DNA from: Flavobacterium crassostreae
Lineage (GTDB): Bacteria > Bacteroidota > Bacteroidia > Flavobacteriales > Flavobacteriaceae
Assembly (NCBI RefSeq): GCF_001831475.1
Contig: NZ_CP017688.1
Span: 806,001-870,000 of the forward strand
DNA length: 64,000 nucleotides
Reading direction: 5' to 3'
Of the stretch, positions 17,270 through 26,185 are shown piece by piece (positions within the stretch are counted from its first letter, which is position 1; each line of letters begins with the position of its first letter). Made by a program: the position numbers and the translations under genes. The notes beneath the pieces were generated by a model that was given only the letters and a program-made list of their open reading frames with translations, was not told the DNA's origin and did no database searches.

Positions 17270-18337
17270 ATGTCTTCAAAATTATTTTCACCACTACAAA
17301 TAAAAGAAATTACCTTCAAGAACCGCATTGCCATCTCGCCCATGTGCCAATATTCTGCCACAGATGGTTTTGCCACCGACTGGCATTTGGTCCATTTAGG
17401 AAGCCGTGCCATAGGTGGGGCTGCTTTGCTGCTTCAAGAGGCTACAGCAGTATCTCCCGAGGGGCGCATCTCTCCCGGAGATTTAGGCATTTGGAGTGAT
17501 GCCCAGCTACCAAAGTATCGTGCCATCAACCAATTTATCGAGAGTCAAAATGCCATAGCTGGAATTCAGTTGGCTCATGCAGGCCGCAAAGCAAGCGTTT
17601 CGGTACCTTGGCAAGGCAATAAAAAATTAGATCCTCTACAGGGCGGTTGGCAAACGGTGGCACCTAGCGCAATTGCGTACCACGATACCGAGCCAGTACC
17701 GCTTGCTTTGGATGCACAAGGCATCCAGAAAGTGCTTTTGGATTTTAAGCTAGCAGCCCAAAGAGCCCTAAAAGCGGGTTTTAAGGTGCTAGAAATTCAT
17801 GCTGCCCACGGCTATTTGTTACACCAATTTTTGTCTCCATTATCCAATTTAAGAACAGACCAATATGGAGGTAGTTTTGCCAACAGAATCCGTTTGACAC
17901 TCCAAGTGGTTGCAGCAGTACAGTCGGAATGGCCCATTAACTTGCCTCTTTTTGTAAGAATATCTGCCACCGACTGGGCAGAAGGCGGTTGGAACCTAGA
18001 AGAATCTGTGGCCTTGTCTAAAATCCTTAAGCAAGAAGGAGTGGACCTAATAGACGTTTCTACGGGGGCTTTGGTGCCCTACCAAAAAATTCCGGTTGCT
18101 CCCAACTACCAAGTTCCTTTTGCCGAAAGGATAAAAAAAGAAAGCAACATCCTCACCGGAGCAGTGGGTTTAATCACGCAAGCAGCACAAGCCGAAAAAA
18201 TTGTCGCCTCAGCACAAGCCGATTTGGTGTTGTTTGGACGCGAATCCTTAAGAGACCCCAATCTAGCCCTGACTTTAGCCCAGGATTTGCAAGCCGAAAT
18301 CCCATGGCCAAAACAATACCAAAGAGCCCAGCCGTAA
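17270..18337 (+). CDS. namA: Old Yellow Enzyme family NAD(P)H:flavin oxidoreductase (NamA/YqjM-like)
   Basis: FMN-dependent ene-reductase of 355 residues. YqjM-class signatures are present: FKNRIAISPMCQYSA near the N-terminus, QEATAVSPEGRISPGDLGIW, GIQLAHAGRKAS, the paired active-site histidines in EIHAAHGYLLHQFLSPL, and NLRTDQYGGS. The C-terminal FMN phosphate-binding part has GAVGLI and VLFGRESLRDPNL. These enzymes reduce activated C=C bonds and are often linked to electrophile or oxidative stress; the natural substrate is unknown. The 3' end overlaps an oxidoreductase fragment in another frame. Confidence 0.93.
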   Translation: MSSKLFSPLQIKEITFKNRIAISPMCQYSATDGFATDWHLVHLGSRAIGGAALLLQEATAVSPEGRISPGDLGIWSDAQLPKYRAINQFIESQNAIAGIQLAHAGRKASVSVPWQGNKKLDPLQGGWQTVAPSAIAYHDTEPVPLALDAQGIQKVLLDFKLAAQRALKAGFKVLEIHAAHGYLLHQFLSPLSNLRTDQYGGSFANRIRLTLQVVAAVQSEWPINLPLFVRISATDWAEGGWNLEESVALSKILKQEGVDLIDVSTGALVPYQKIPVAPNYQVPFAERIKKESNILTGAVGLITQAAQAEKIVASAQADLVLFGRESLRDPNLALTLAQDLQAEIPWPKQYQRAQP

Positions 18338-18516
18338 ATTTAAAAAACGCAAAAACAGTACGCAAAAAAATACCTAGTTTACCAGGCAATTATCAAGAAT
18401 TTTATAATGGAGTTTCTACTGCCATAAACCACAACAAGCCAATGCCAGTCACCCCAGAACAGGCTGTTTTGGTTATACAACGTATCGAAGCCGCCCTGCA
18501 AAGCAACCAACAATAA
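18304..18516 (+). pseudogene. C-terminal remnant of a Gfo/Idh/MocA-type oxidoreductase
   Basis: A 70-codon frame overlapping the end of the OYE gene by 34 bp. Its last 43 residues or so (LPGNYQEFYNGVSTAINHNK, then PMPVTPEQAVLVIQRIEAAL) match the conserved C-terminal helices of Gfo/Idh/MocA dehydrogenases, whose full length is 330-400 residues. The Rossmann domain is absent and the part before the similarity coincides with OYE coding sequence. It therefore looks like the 3' end of an oxidoreductase gene left behind by a deletion that brought namA next to it. Whether the small frame is translated is unknown. Confidence 0.7.
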
Positions 18517-18625
18517 AGAGTAATTAATCTATAAAACAACTACCGCAGTACCTAAAAGCAGCCTTCTCAAACCCGGTGTTTATCTTATTTTTTGAAATAC
18601 CTTGCCTCCAATACACCACCAATAA

Positions 18626-18697
18626 GTCGCCCCGCTGTACGCAGTATCTTTATTGCCAAACCCTGGCAATAAAGGATACACGCTGCCATCGGGATTA
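18626..18697 (+). repeat. Structured dispersed element, copy C (divergent)
   Basis: Outer CCCG (18631-18634) can pair with CGGG (18690-18693). The inner stem TTTATTGCC (18649-18657) pairs with GGCAATAAA (18665-18673) around a 7-nt loop, and GTATC/GGATAC extends it with one bulged G. The left spacer is 14 nt, as in copies A and B, and the right spacer is 16 nt. The sequence differs from the other copies but the fold is kept. Confidence 0.6.
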
Positions 18698-18816
18698 AAG
18701 ATAGTGGGCAGTATCCAGAACAGTGCTATCCACCAAACTACAAGATACTTTTTAGTCCCATAAAAAACTTAAAGTAAAATTATCTTTAAAAAACAGCCCT
18801 AATATAAAAGTTTTTT

Positions 18817-18824
18817 TATATTTG
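18817..18824 (+). promoter_or_regulatory. Candidate -7 box TATATTTG for the TonB receptor operon
   Basis: Exact TANNTTTG match 208 nt upstream of the receptor ATG, with no clear -33 box. It would give a long structured leader. Confidence 0.35.
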
Positions 18825-19031
18825 AAAACCAGCTATTTAGCCGTTAGTACACCCGCCACACACTAACGGTTTGGGTTTTGCTCCAAAAACAATGTTTTTA
18901 TATCCCAATATTGCAAGCATTTTTGTTTTAAGCGTGATAGCAACCCATATTAGACCCCACCACAAATATTGTTTCGGTTACCAATCCTAAATTTTTAGGA
19001 CAAACTCTGCTATTTTTTAAACAGAATTTTC

Positions 19032-21869
19032 ATGAAACAATCCCTTTTTAAACTGTTTTTTATTTTTTGCGCAAGCACACTATATTCTCAAACTCCAACA
19101 GGGTTAACCGGTAAGGTTCTAGATGCCAAAACCCAGCAACCCTTGTCACATGTAGTAGTCACCATTCCAAACACCAATAAAACCCAATTGACCAGTGCCA
19201 CCGGTACGTTTAATTTTAGTGCGCTAACAACAGGAAAACAGTTGGTATTATTTCGTAGTCAGGGCTATAAAGAAGCCTTGTATCCCGTAGTTATTCTGCC
19301 GGATCAAATTGTCGATCTAGGTAGCGTGGTATTGGAGCACGAAGATTTTACAGACCTACAAACTACCGTGATCCAGCTCTTTGATGCAGACCTCACCGAA
19401 GAGGATAGTGGTTCCGAAACCATTTCGGGAATACTACAATCGTCTAAGGATAATTTTCAGCGTGCAGCAGCATTCAATTGGGGGCAAGCCCGCTTTAAAG
19501 TCAGAGGGCTACCCACCGAGTATGCTACCATAAGCATCAATAGCATCCCGATGAATAAACTCTATGATGGCAGACCACAATGGAGCAATTGGGGAGGGCT
19601 CAATGATGCCCTGCGTAACCAAGAATTTACTCTTGGAACCGAGCCCTCCGACCACAATTTTGGAAACCTTCTTGGCACCCAAGAAATCAATACAAGAGCC
19701 TCTAGTTACAGAGCAGGAACCAAGGTTACGCTCTCGGGCACCAATACCAATTACAGCTGGCGTGCTATGACTACGCACGCTTCTGGAACAAGCCGCAAAG
19801 GATGGTCTTACGTGATATCAGCTGGCAAAAGACATACCCAAGAAGGCTATTTTGAAGGGACTACCTACAATGCAACTTCGGTATTAATAGGGCTCGAAAA
19901 ACAAATAAATACCCAACACAGCATACATTTTACCGGAATATACACCCCAAATACTAGAGGCAAAAACAGCCCCAACACAGACGAAGTCGTGGCATTAACC
20001 AGCCCAAAATACAATGCCTATTGGGGCTATCAAAACGGACAAAAACGCAACTCAAGAGTAAAAACGGTTCAAGAACCCATTTGGATGTTACAGCATCTTT
20101 TTAAAATAAATGCGCATACCAACTTAAATAGCAGTATTATGTACCAATCTGGCAAAATTGGCAATAGCAAAATAGATTATCAAAATGGCAATAGTCCAGA
20201 TCCTACCTATTTTAGAAAACTACCCAGCTATTTCAGTGCACTATATGCCCCAGATTCGGGCCAATATTCTGGAGATTTTACCCCAGATCATGCCAACGCC
20301 CAAAAAAACAAACAAGCATTTTTGGCCCAACCCCAACTAGATTGGGCTGCCTTATACCGTGCCAATCAAATTCCGGTTACAGACTCCAAAGGAACAATTA
20401 TCCAATACCAACCCGCCAAGAGTCATTATGTACTCTATGAAGATAGAACAGACGACCAATTATTTGTAGCCAACGTAGGTATAAATAGCCAAATCAGCGG
20501 TCCTGTCTCTGTGCAGGCAGCAGTTACTGTAAATAAACTCCAATCGCACAACTACCAAAAACTAATAGACCTACTAGGAGGTACTTATTTTGAAGACATC
20601 GACCCTTTTTATAAAGGCAGTCAAGCACAGTCTGATTTGAATAACCCTAACAGACGTGTAGGCTTGGGCGATAGTTATGGGTATAATTACACCTTTTTGG
20701 CGAGTACTTTTGCGGCTTTTACCCAATTTAAATTTACATACAATACCATTGATTTTTATTTAGCACAAACGTTTTCTACTACCCAATACCAGCGAGAAGG
20801 CAAGTACAAAAACGGCATTTATCCCAATACATCGTTGGGTAAAAGTTCTTTAGTTAGTTTTGATAACTTTGGTTTTAAAGGCGGAATAACCTATAAAATA
20901 TCCGGAAAACAGTGGTTGTATTGTAATGCTGCACAGCTAACTAAAGCACCTAGTTTGCGCAATACATTTGCAAATTCAAGATTAAATAATGCAACAGTTG
21001 AAGGATTGGAGAGCGAAACCAGTAGTAGTTTAGATCTAAATTATGTTTTTAGAGCACCTAAATTTAAAGCCCGTTTGACGGCCTATTATATTGCAAGGAA
21101 AGGGGCGAGCAGAACCTCTTTTTTTTATGCCGAAGGAATTTTTGATAATGGAGCAGGAGACACCAATACCAATGCTTTTGTGAGTCAAAACTTGACACAT
21201 ATTAATACCAAAAATACGGGCTTAGAACTGAGTTTAGAACAACAACTCTCCTCTACTATCCAAATAACATTGGCAGCAGCTTATGGCAATTACATTTATG
21301 ACAACAATCCTAATTTGATCGTAAATAACGATGCCCTTGCAACACCAGAAAACCCAAAACCAACATTTGATTTTGGAAAAGCAGCACTCAAAAATTACAA
21401 ACAGCCAGGAATGCCACAAGAGGCTTATAGTTTGGGTATAGCCTATCGGGATCCTAAGTATTGGTGGATTGCACCTAATCTAAATTATTTAAGAGCGAGT
21501 TATGTTGATTTTTCGGCCATTACCAGAACCAATAGTTTTAATATAAATCCTGCAAGCGGTTTTCCTTTTCCGGAGGCAACACTTGCAAGAGCAAAAGAAC
21601 TACTCCAACAAGAGCGTTTTCCAGATTTATTGATGCTCAATTTAATAGGCGGAAAATCTTGGCGAATAAACCGAAAGTACTTGGGCCTTTTTGTTAGTGT
21701 TCAGAATGTTTTGGACAAAATATACAAATCAGGCGGCTACGAACAAGCCCGAAACGGAAATTTTAGACAATTAGATCAAGACGTATCTAGCGGTACGCCT
21801 ACTTTTGGTAACAAATATTATTACGGATACGGACGCACTTTTTTTGTAAACCTATCCTTTAGTTTCTAA
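19032..21869 (+). CDS. TonB-dependent outer-membrane receptor with CarboxypepD_reg-like domain
   Basis: A 945-residue outer-membrane protein: signal peptide (cleavage near TLYSQ), a carboxypeptidase-regulatory-like beta-sandwich (about 22-105, starting LTGKVLDAKTQQPLSHVVV), a plug domain (about 140-230, with KVRGLPTEYATISINSIPMN) and a long beta-barrel ending in the aromatic terminus FFVNLSFSF. This architecture imports substrates too large for porins, driven by TonB/ExbBD. The following DUF5689 lipoprotein, 15 bp downstream, is the likely surface-exposed partner. The substrate is unknown; SusC-type starch specificity should not be assumed. Confidence 0.93.
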   Translation: MKQSLFKLFFIFCASTLYSQTPTGLTGKVLDAKTQQPLSHVVVTIPNTNKTQLTSATGTFNFSALTTGKQLVLFRSQGYKEALYPVVILPDQIVDLGSVVLEHEDFTDLQTTVIQLFDADLTEEDSGSETISGILQSSKDNFQRAAAFNWGQARFKVRGLPTEYATISINSIPMNKLYDGRPQWSNWGGLNDALRNQEFTLGTEPSDHNFGNLLGTQEINTRASSYRAGTKVTLSGTNTNYSWRAMTTHASGTSRKGWSYVISAGKRHTQEGYFEGTTYNATSVLIGLEKQINTQHSIHFTGIYTPNTRGKNSPNTDEVVALTSPKYNAYWGYQNGQKRNSRVKTVQEPIWMLQHLFKINAHTNLNSSIMYQSGKIGNSKIDYQNGNSPDPTYFRKLPSYFSALYAPDSGQYSGDFTPDHANAQKNKQAFLAQPQLDWAALYRANQIPVTDSKGTIIQYQPAKSHYVLYEDRTDDQLFVANVGINSQISGPVSVQAAVTVNKLQSHNYQKLIDLLGGTYFEDIDPFYKGSQAQSDLNNPNRRVGLGDSYGYNYTFLASTFAAFTQFKFTYNTIDFYLAQTFSTTQYQREGKYKNGIYPNTSLGKSSLVSFDNFGFKGGITYKISGKQWLYCNAAQLTKAPSLRNTFANSRLNNATVEGLESETSSSLDLNYVFRAPKFKARLTAYYIARKGASRTSFFYAEGIFDNGAGDTNTNAFVSQNLTHINTKNTGLELSLEQQLSSTIQITLAAAYGNYIYDNNPNLIVNNDALATPENPKPTFDFGKAALKNYKQPGMPQEAYSLGIAYRDPKYWWIAPNLNYLRASYVDFSAITRTNSFNINPASGFPFPEATLARAKELLQQERFPDLLMLNLIGGKSWRINRKYLGLFVSVQNVLDKIYKSGGYEQARNGNFRQLDQDVSSGTPTFGNKYYYGYGRTFFVNLSFSF

Positions 21870-21884
21870 ACAAAACCCTTAATT

Positions 21885-23240
21885 ATGACAACATCACATT
21901 GGTACAGCTATTCTAGTTTGCTCCTGCTGGGCATTCTTTTTTGGAGTTGTGAACAACAAAACACAAGCATTCCTAGTTTGGAGTGCAATCAAGCGCCGGT
22001 TGAGGCAACCAAAACCGTAGCAGAGATACGCCAAAGTGCTACTGCTATAGTTAGTGCGTATCCATACAAGGATATTATAGAGGTCTATGTGGTTTCTAGT
22101 GATGAGTATGGTACTTTTTTTAAAACCATATCGTTTCAAACCTTGGCCACAGCCACAACAGCATCTATTGGGTTTAGTGTTCCTGTGGATGTAAGCAACA
22201 CCTATGTTGATTATCCCTTAGGCACTAAGGTGTCTATCCAACTTCAAGACCAATTTACAGATATTAAGTATGGAGGTCTTAGAATTGGAGGCCTCTATGT
22301 CAGTAGTTTTAATACTGGAGGAGTAGGGCGTTTGTCTGCCACTACCTACAAAAAAGTACTGCTTGCCTCTTGCACTAACCTAACAGAAGACCAATTAGTA
22401 ACCCCCATGACCATTGCACAATCCCAAAACGAAGATAAATTAAACACCTTAATAGAGCTAGACAACGTACAATTTAAAGAAGATGCCATAGGCCGCAGCT
22501 ACTACGAAGAAGCCAACGATATAGGTGGCGCAACCAACTGGAGTTTATTAGACACCGAAGGCAATCAAATTATTTTTAGAACCAGTAGCTATGCTCGTTT
22601 TGCCTCTAATTTGGTGCCAACCGGAAGCGGAACCGTACGGGGAGTTCTAACAAAATATGGGGATGATTTTCAATTAGTTGCTAGATCTGAGGCCGATATT
22701 AAAATAAAAAACGAAAGAAACATTCCTTTTTTTATAGAAAATTTTCAATCCGTAACAGACAAAGCAAACCTGAGTCTACCAGGGTGGACCAATATAGTAG
22801 AGGCAGGAAAACTCTCCTGGAGATCTGGTGTTATAGCCGGGAATGGTTATGCAGAATTTGCCATTAGTGGCACAAAGGTAGCATCCAATATTGCTTGGTT
22901 GATTTCGCCCAAAATAGATATGGACCTGCACAAAAACGAAACACTAACCTTTCGGACAGCACAAGAAAAACTAGATGTAGACTCGCCATTAAATTCTCTA
23001 GAGGTGTATGTTGCCACAGATTTTGATGGACTAAATGTATCGCAAGCAAATTGGGTTTTATTAGACCCCAACCTACCCAAACAAGCCAGCCCGTGGGGCC
23101 AATTTATAGGTTCCGGAAAAATAGACCTTTCGGACTACCAAGGCAAAATAAACATTGCCTTTAAGTATACCGGTTCCGGAAAAAATACCGCCTTAGATGG
23201 GAGTTTTTTGTTAGATGATGTGCAGATTTTTAGTAATTAA
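21885..23240 (+). CDS. DUF5689 lipoprotein with choice-of-anchor-J-like C-terminus
   Basis: A 451-residue predicted lipoprotein: the hydrophobic signal ends in lipobox FWSC (Cys near residue 24). Residues about 40-270 have the DUF5689 pattern (IIEVYVVSSDEYGTFFKTIS, then YPLGTKVSIQL and RGVLTKYGDDFQLVARSEAD, an OB-like fold). Residues about 280-451 resemble the choice-of-anchor J beta-sandwich (ENFQSVTDKANLSLPGW, with SFLLDDVQIFSN at the end). Such proteins accompany TonB receptors in Bacteroidota and are thought to sit on the cell surface and bind ligand. It is co-transcribed with the receptor upstream. Confidence 0.85.
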   Translation: MTTSHWYSYSSLLLLGILFWSCEQQNTSIPSLECNQAPVEATKTVAEIRQSATAIVSAYPYKDIIEVYVVSSDEYGTFFKTISFQTLATATTASIGFSVPVDVSNTYVDYPLGTKVSIQLQDQFTDIKYGGLRIGGLYVSSFNTGGVGRLSATTYKKVLLASCTNLTEDQLVTPMTIAQSQNEDKLNTLIELDNVQFKEDAIGRSYYEEANDIGGATNWSLLDTEGNQIIFRTSSYARFASNLVPTGSGTVRGVLTKYGDDFQLVARSEADIKIKNERNIPFFIENFQSVTDKANLSLPGWTNIVEAGKLSWRSGVIAGNGYAEFAISGTKVASNIAWLISPKIDMDLHKNETLTFRTAQEKLDVDSPLNSLEVYVATDFDGLNVSQANWVLLDPNLPKQASPWGQFIGSGKIDLSDYQGKINIAFKYTGSGKNTALDGSFLLDDVQIFSN

Positions 23241-23268
23241 AAACCTTAGACCTTAGTTACAGGTTTGT

Positions 23269-23276
23269 TATATTTG
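23269..23276 (+). promoter_or_regulatory. -7 box TATATTTG for the FKBP gene
   Basis: Exact TANNTTTG match 22 nt before the ATG at 23299. No unambiguous -33 box. Confidence 0.5.
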
Positions 23277-23298
23277 TGGCAACTTAAACACAAACACC

Positions 23299-23748
23299 AT
23301 GAAATACGCTTTATTTGCGCTGCTTTTTGCCTTAGTTATCTCTTGTGCCAAAGAAAAAAAAGTAGACTATGCTACCAAAAATGACCAAGAAATAACTGCT
23401 TATATTGCCAAAAAGAACCTAAAAGCCCAAAAAGCCGCTTCAGGATTGTATTATATAATTGAGAACCCTGGAACTGGAGCACAGCCAACACCAAGTTCTG
23501 AAGTAACGGTTGCATACAAAGGCTATTATACAGATGGAACGGTCTTTGACCAAAGTAATGCCCAAGGAATTCGTTTTCCGTTAAACGGAGTCATAAAAGG
23601 CTGGACAGAAGGGATTGCTTATTTTAAAGAAGGAGGCAATGGGCTTCTGTTGATCCCTGCACATTTGGGTTACGGTAGCGCTACCTACAGTGGTATTCCT
23701 GGAGGCTCAGTGCTTATTTTTGATGTAAAACTAATCACAGTACACTAA
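23299..23748 (+). CDS. FKBP-type peptidyl-prolyl cis-trans isomerase lipoprotein
   Basis: A 149-residue predicted lipoprotein (lipobox VISC, Cys about residue 14) with one FKBP domain: SEVTVAYKGYYTDGTVFDQS, FPLNGVIKGWTEGI and LLLIPAHLGYG, ending in FDVKLI. The domain accelerates proline isomerisation during protein folding. The lipid anchor places it in the periplasm or at the outer membrane. It has its own promoter and no obvious operon partner. Confidence 0.93.
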   Translation: MKYALFALLFALVISCAKEKKVDYATKNDQEITAYIAKKNLKAQKAASGLYYIIENPGTGAQPTPSSEVTVAYKGYYTDGTVFDQSNAQGIRFPLNGVIKGWTEGIAYFKEGGNGLLLIPAHLGYGSATYSGIPGGSVLIFDVKLITVH

Positions 23749-23935
23749 ATCCAAGACAATTTGTGGCAACATACAGTATGCAATTGCTTTAGAACAGCGC
23801 TTTTATACGCTTTGGCACAAAAAATAATATGCAACCAAAGCAGCAACCATAACTTTATAAAAGATAAAAATACGTATAATTGTTTTTCATAAGTTAAAAA
23901 ACAACCCTTAGCCCACTTAGTAACTAGCAAATGAT

Positions 23936-23943
23936 TAAATTTG
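23936..23943 (+). promoter_or_regulatory. -7 box TAAATTTG for hflX
   Basis: Exact TANNTTTG match, 16 nt before the hflX ATG at 23960, implying a very short 5' leader. Confidence 0.5.
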
Positions 23944-23959
23944 TGACTTATACCAATAT

Positions 23960-25210
23960 ATGTTAGAAAAAGAAGTAATCAATTTTGAAAAAACAGCCAT
24001 TGTAGGCATTGTTACTCAAAATCAAAGTGAAGAGAAACTCCAAGAATATTTAGATGAATTAGAGTTTTTGATCTACACCGCTGGAGGAGAAGTCGTAAAA
24101 CGTTTTTATCAAAAAATGGAACGACCAAATCCTAAAACCTTTGTAGGGACTGGAAAGATTGAAGAAATTCATCTTTTTGTAAAAGAAAATGGCATTTCGA
24201 CGCTAATATTTGATGATGAGCTAACGCCTTCGCAGCAAAAAAATATTTCCAAAATAATTGAAGAATGCAAAATCTTAGACCGAACCCATCTAATTTTGGA
24301 TATTTTTGCACAACGAGCGGAAACCTCCTATGCCAGAACCCAAGTAGAGCTTGCACAATGCCAGTATTTGCTACCTAGGCTCTCCGGAATGTGGACCCAC
24401 CTAGAGCGTCAAAAAGGAGGAATTGGAATGCGCGGCCCTGGTGAAACAGAGATTGAAACCGATAGGCGTATTGTTCGAGACAGAATAGCATTGCTCAAAG
24501 ACAAAATAAAAGCCATAGACAAACAGATGGGTACCCAACGCAGCAATCGCGGTGCTATGGTACGAGTGGCTTTGGTTGGCTATACCAATGTAGGAAAATC
24601 TACCTTAATGAATGCCGTTGGCAAAAGCGATGTTTTTGTAGAAAACAAACTCTTTGCAACCTTAGATACCACTGTCAGAAAAGTAGTAATCAAAAACCTA
24701 CCTTTTTTACTCTCCGATACCGTAGGATTTATACGTAAATTACCGACACAGTTAGTAGATTCTTTTAAGAGTACTCTAGATGAGGTGCGAGAGGCAGATT
24801 TGTTGTTGCACGTAGTAGATATTTCGCATCCAGATTTTGAAGATCATATTGCCTCGGTTAATCAAACCTTGTTAGACATTAAGGCTAATGACAAACCAGT
24901 AATCATGGTTTTTAATAAAATAGATGCCTACAAGCATTTGACCATTGATCCAGACGATTTAATGACCGAAAAAACAAGCAAACACTACAGCCTTCAAGAG
25001 TGGAAATCTACTTGGATGGGGCGCGTAGGAGAACAAAATGCCTTGTTTATATCGGCTACCGACAAGCTAAACTTTGAAGAATTTAGAGAGCGAGTTTACG
25101 AATCTGTAAGACAAATTCACATTACTCGTTTTCCTTACAACAAGTTTTTGTATCCAGATTATAAAGACGCTGTAGAGAAAGAAACCGATATCGATTCTTC
25201 CGAAGAATAA
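23960..25210 (+). CDS. hflX: Ribosome-associated GTPase HflX
   Basis: HflX splits stalled ribosomes under stress and binds the 50S subunit. The N-terminal HflX domain is recognisable (FVGTGKIEEI near 61-70, LIFDDELTPSQQKNI), with the glycine-rich linker GGIGMRGPGETEIETDRR about 153-170. The GTPase domain has G1 GYTNVGKST (207-215), G3 DTVGFIRKLP and G4 NKID. The 416-residue length is normal. It stands alone behind a short-leader promoter and ends at a bidirectional terminator shared with the convergent DUF3078 gene. Confidence 0.96.
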   Translation: MLEKEVINFEKTAIVGIVTQNQSEEKLQEYLDELEFLIYTAGGEVVKRFYQKMERPNPKTFVGTGKIEEIHLFVKENGISTLIFDDELTPSQQKNISKIIEECKILDRTHLILDIFAQRAETSYARTQVELAQCQYLLPRLSGMWTHLERQKGGIGMRGPGETEIETDRRIVRDRIALLKDKIKAIDKQMGTQRSNRGAMVRVALVGYTNVGKSTLMNAVGKSDVFVENKLFATLDTTVRKVVIKNLPFLLSDTVGFIRKLPTQLVDSFKSTLDEVREADLLLHVVDISHPDFEDHIASVNQTLLDIKANDKPVIMVFNKIDAYKHLTIDPDDLMTEKTSKHYSLQEWKSTWMGRVGEQNALFISATDKLNFEEFRERVYESVRQIHITRFPYNKFLYPDYKDAVEKETDIDSSEE

Positions 25211-25230
25211 AGCCCAGATAGGAGAAGCAA

Positions 25231-25268
25231 AAAAAATCCCTTTTGAATGTATTCAAAAGGGATTTTTT
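25231..25268. terminator. Bidirectional intrinsic terminator
   Basis: A perfect 18-bp inverted repeat (25231-25248 with 25251-25268; core ATCCCTTTTGAAT) flanked by A- and T-runs, between convergent hflX and the DUF3078 gene. Confidence 0.92.
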
Positions 25269-25286
25269 GATAGCAAAGCTTTTTGT

Positions 25287-26135
25287 TTAGAAAGCATAAT
25301 TGATACCTGCTCCAAAAAGTTCTTTTACTTGGACTGCTTTTATAGCATTGTCGTCATAAATGGCTTGTAGGGCAACGTTAGCCGATAGGTATTTGTTGAT
25401 TTTCATTACCACATTCATCTGGTAGTCCATATCTATATTTTGTGGCTGGTCTAAGTAGTTAGAATATAAATTCAAACGGTTCTCTACCGAAACATTTTCC
25501 ATGATGTTAAATTTGTAGTATGCAGAGATACTTGCTCCAAATTCAAAACGAGAGCTATCTCCTTTCAAAACACCAAAAGAAGGGCCAAATTCGGTAAAGT
25601 GCTTGTGCACAAAAATAGTTTTTGCGGCAGCTGGAGCAAAGTTAACACTCAAATTGTCACTTTTTTTCCATAACATACCTGGTCCAAATTGAAAATAGGC
25701 AGGAGAGAAAAAGTGAGAGATACGGGTGCCGTCTTTGCCTAATCCCATGTCTAACTGGCTCTTAAAGTTAAAATAAGCAGAATAGTACCAGAAACCAGAT
25801 GCTTTTTTTCCCCAAAGAGAGTTTAGTTCAATACGGTCATCGGTTTTAACAGCATTGTTGTCTCCTTTAATTTTGCTTAATCCATAGGCAAGAATAAATT
25901 TGTTATCCCAAACTACATTTCCTTTTTTATAATTAAGGTCATAATTCAAACCAAAATTTCCAGCAACATTAGATGTTCCTCCACCAAGCCATTCTTTATT
26001 ATAAGCAGATTGATTGAATAGTAACGAAATGTTTCCTTTTCTGGTCCAAAGTTTTGTAGAATCTGTAGCAACTTCTTGTGCTGTAACTGCCGTTAAGGCA
26101 AAAAGTAAAACGAAAGTAAGTAGTGTTTTTTTCAT
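25287..26135 (-). CDS. DUF3078 family outer-membrane beta-barrel protein
   Basis: A 282-residue exported protein with a signal peptide (cleavage after TAVTAQ) and alternating amphipathic strands through to the terminal aromatic residue (GAGINYAF), as in outer-membrane barrels. The family signature includes TRKGNISLLFNQSAYN and KEWLGGGTSNVAGN. Its function is unknown; it is conserved across Bacteroidota. It has a full consensus promoter (26153-26185), so it is expressed independently of the suf cluster upstream on the same strand. Confidence 0.87.
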   Translation of the reverse strand: MKKTLLTFVLLFALTAVTAQEVATDSTKLWTRKGNISLLFNQSAYNKEWLGGGTSNVAGNFGLNYDLNYKKGNVVWDNKFILAYGLSKIKGDNNAVKTDDRIELNSLWGKKASGFWYYSAYFNFKSQLDMGLGKDGTRISHFFSPAYFQFGPGMLWKKSDNLSVNFAPAAAKTIFVHKHFTEFGPSFGVLKGDSSRFEFGASISAYYKFNIMENVSVENRLNLYSNYLDQPQNIDMDYQMNVVMKINKYLSANVALQAIYDDNAIKAVQVKELFGAGINYAF

Positions 26136-26152
26136 GATTTTATTTTAAAAAG

Positions 26153-26185
26153 CAAAGATAATTAAAAAATAAAAATCACTTCAAA
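26153..26185 (-). promoter_or_regulatory. Promoter TTTG-N21-TATCTTTG for the DUF3078 gene
   Basis: On the minus strand TTTG (26185-26182) and TATCTTTG (26160-26153) are 21 nt apart, a good match to the Flavobacterium consensus, 17 nt upstream of the ATG. Confidence 0.75.

Larger units (their letters stand above)
18517..19031. other. Gene-free region before the TonB receptor gene
   Basis: 515 bp with no supportable gene. It holds the structured element copy C (18626-18697), a TATATTTG -7 box (18817-18824), a perfect 8-bp hairpin CCGTTAGT/ACTAACGG (18841-18848 with 18862-18869) and a small CCTAAA/TTTAGG hairpin near 18987-19000. If transcription starts at the -7 box, the receptor mRNA has a leader of about 200 nt carrying both hairpins. 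Confidence 0.5.

Noticed and set aside
23749..23935. GCTTTGG/CCAAAGC hairpin between the FKBP gene and hflX
   Set aside because: Seven base pairs with a 19-nt loop and no T-run; not convincing as a terminator.
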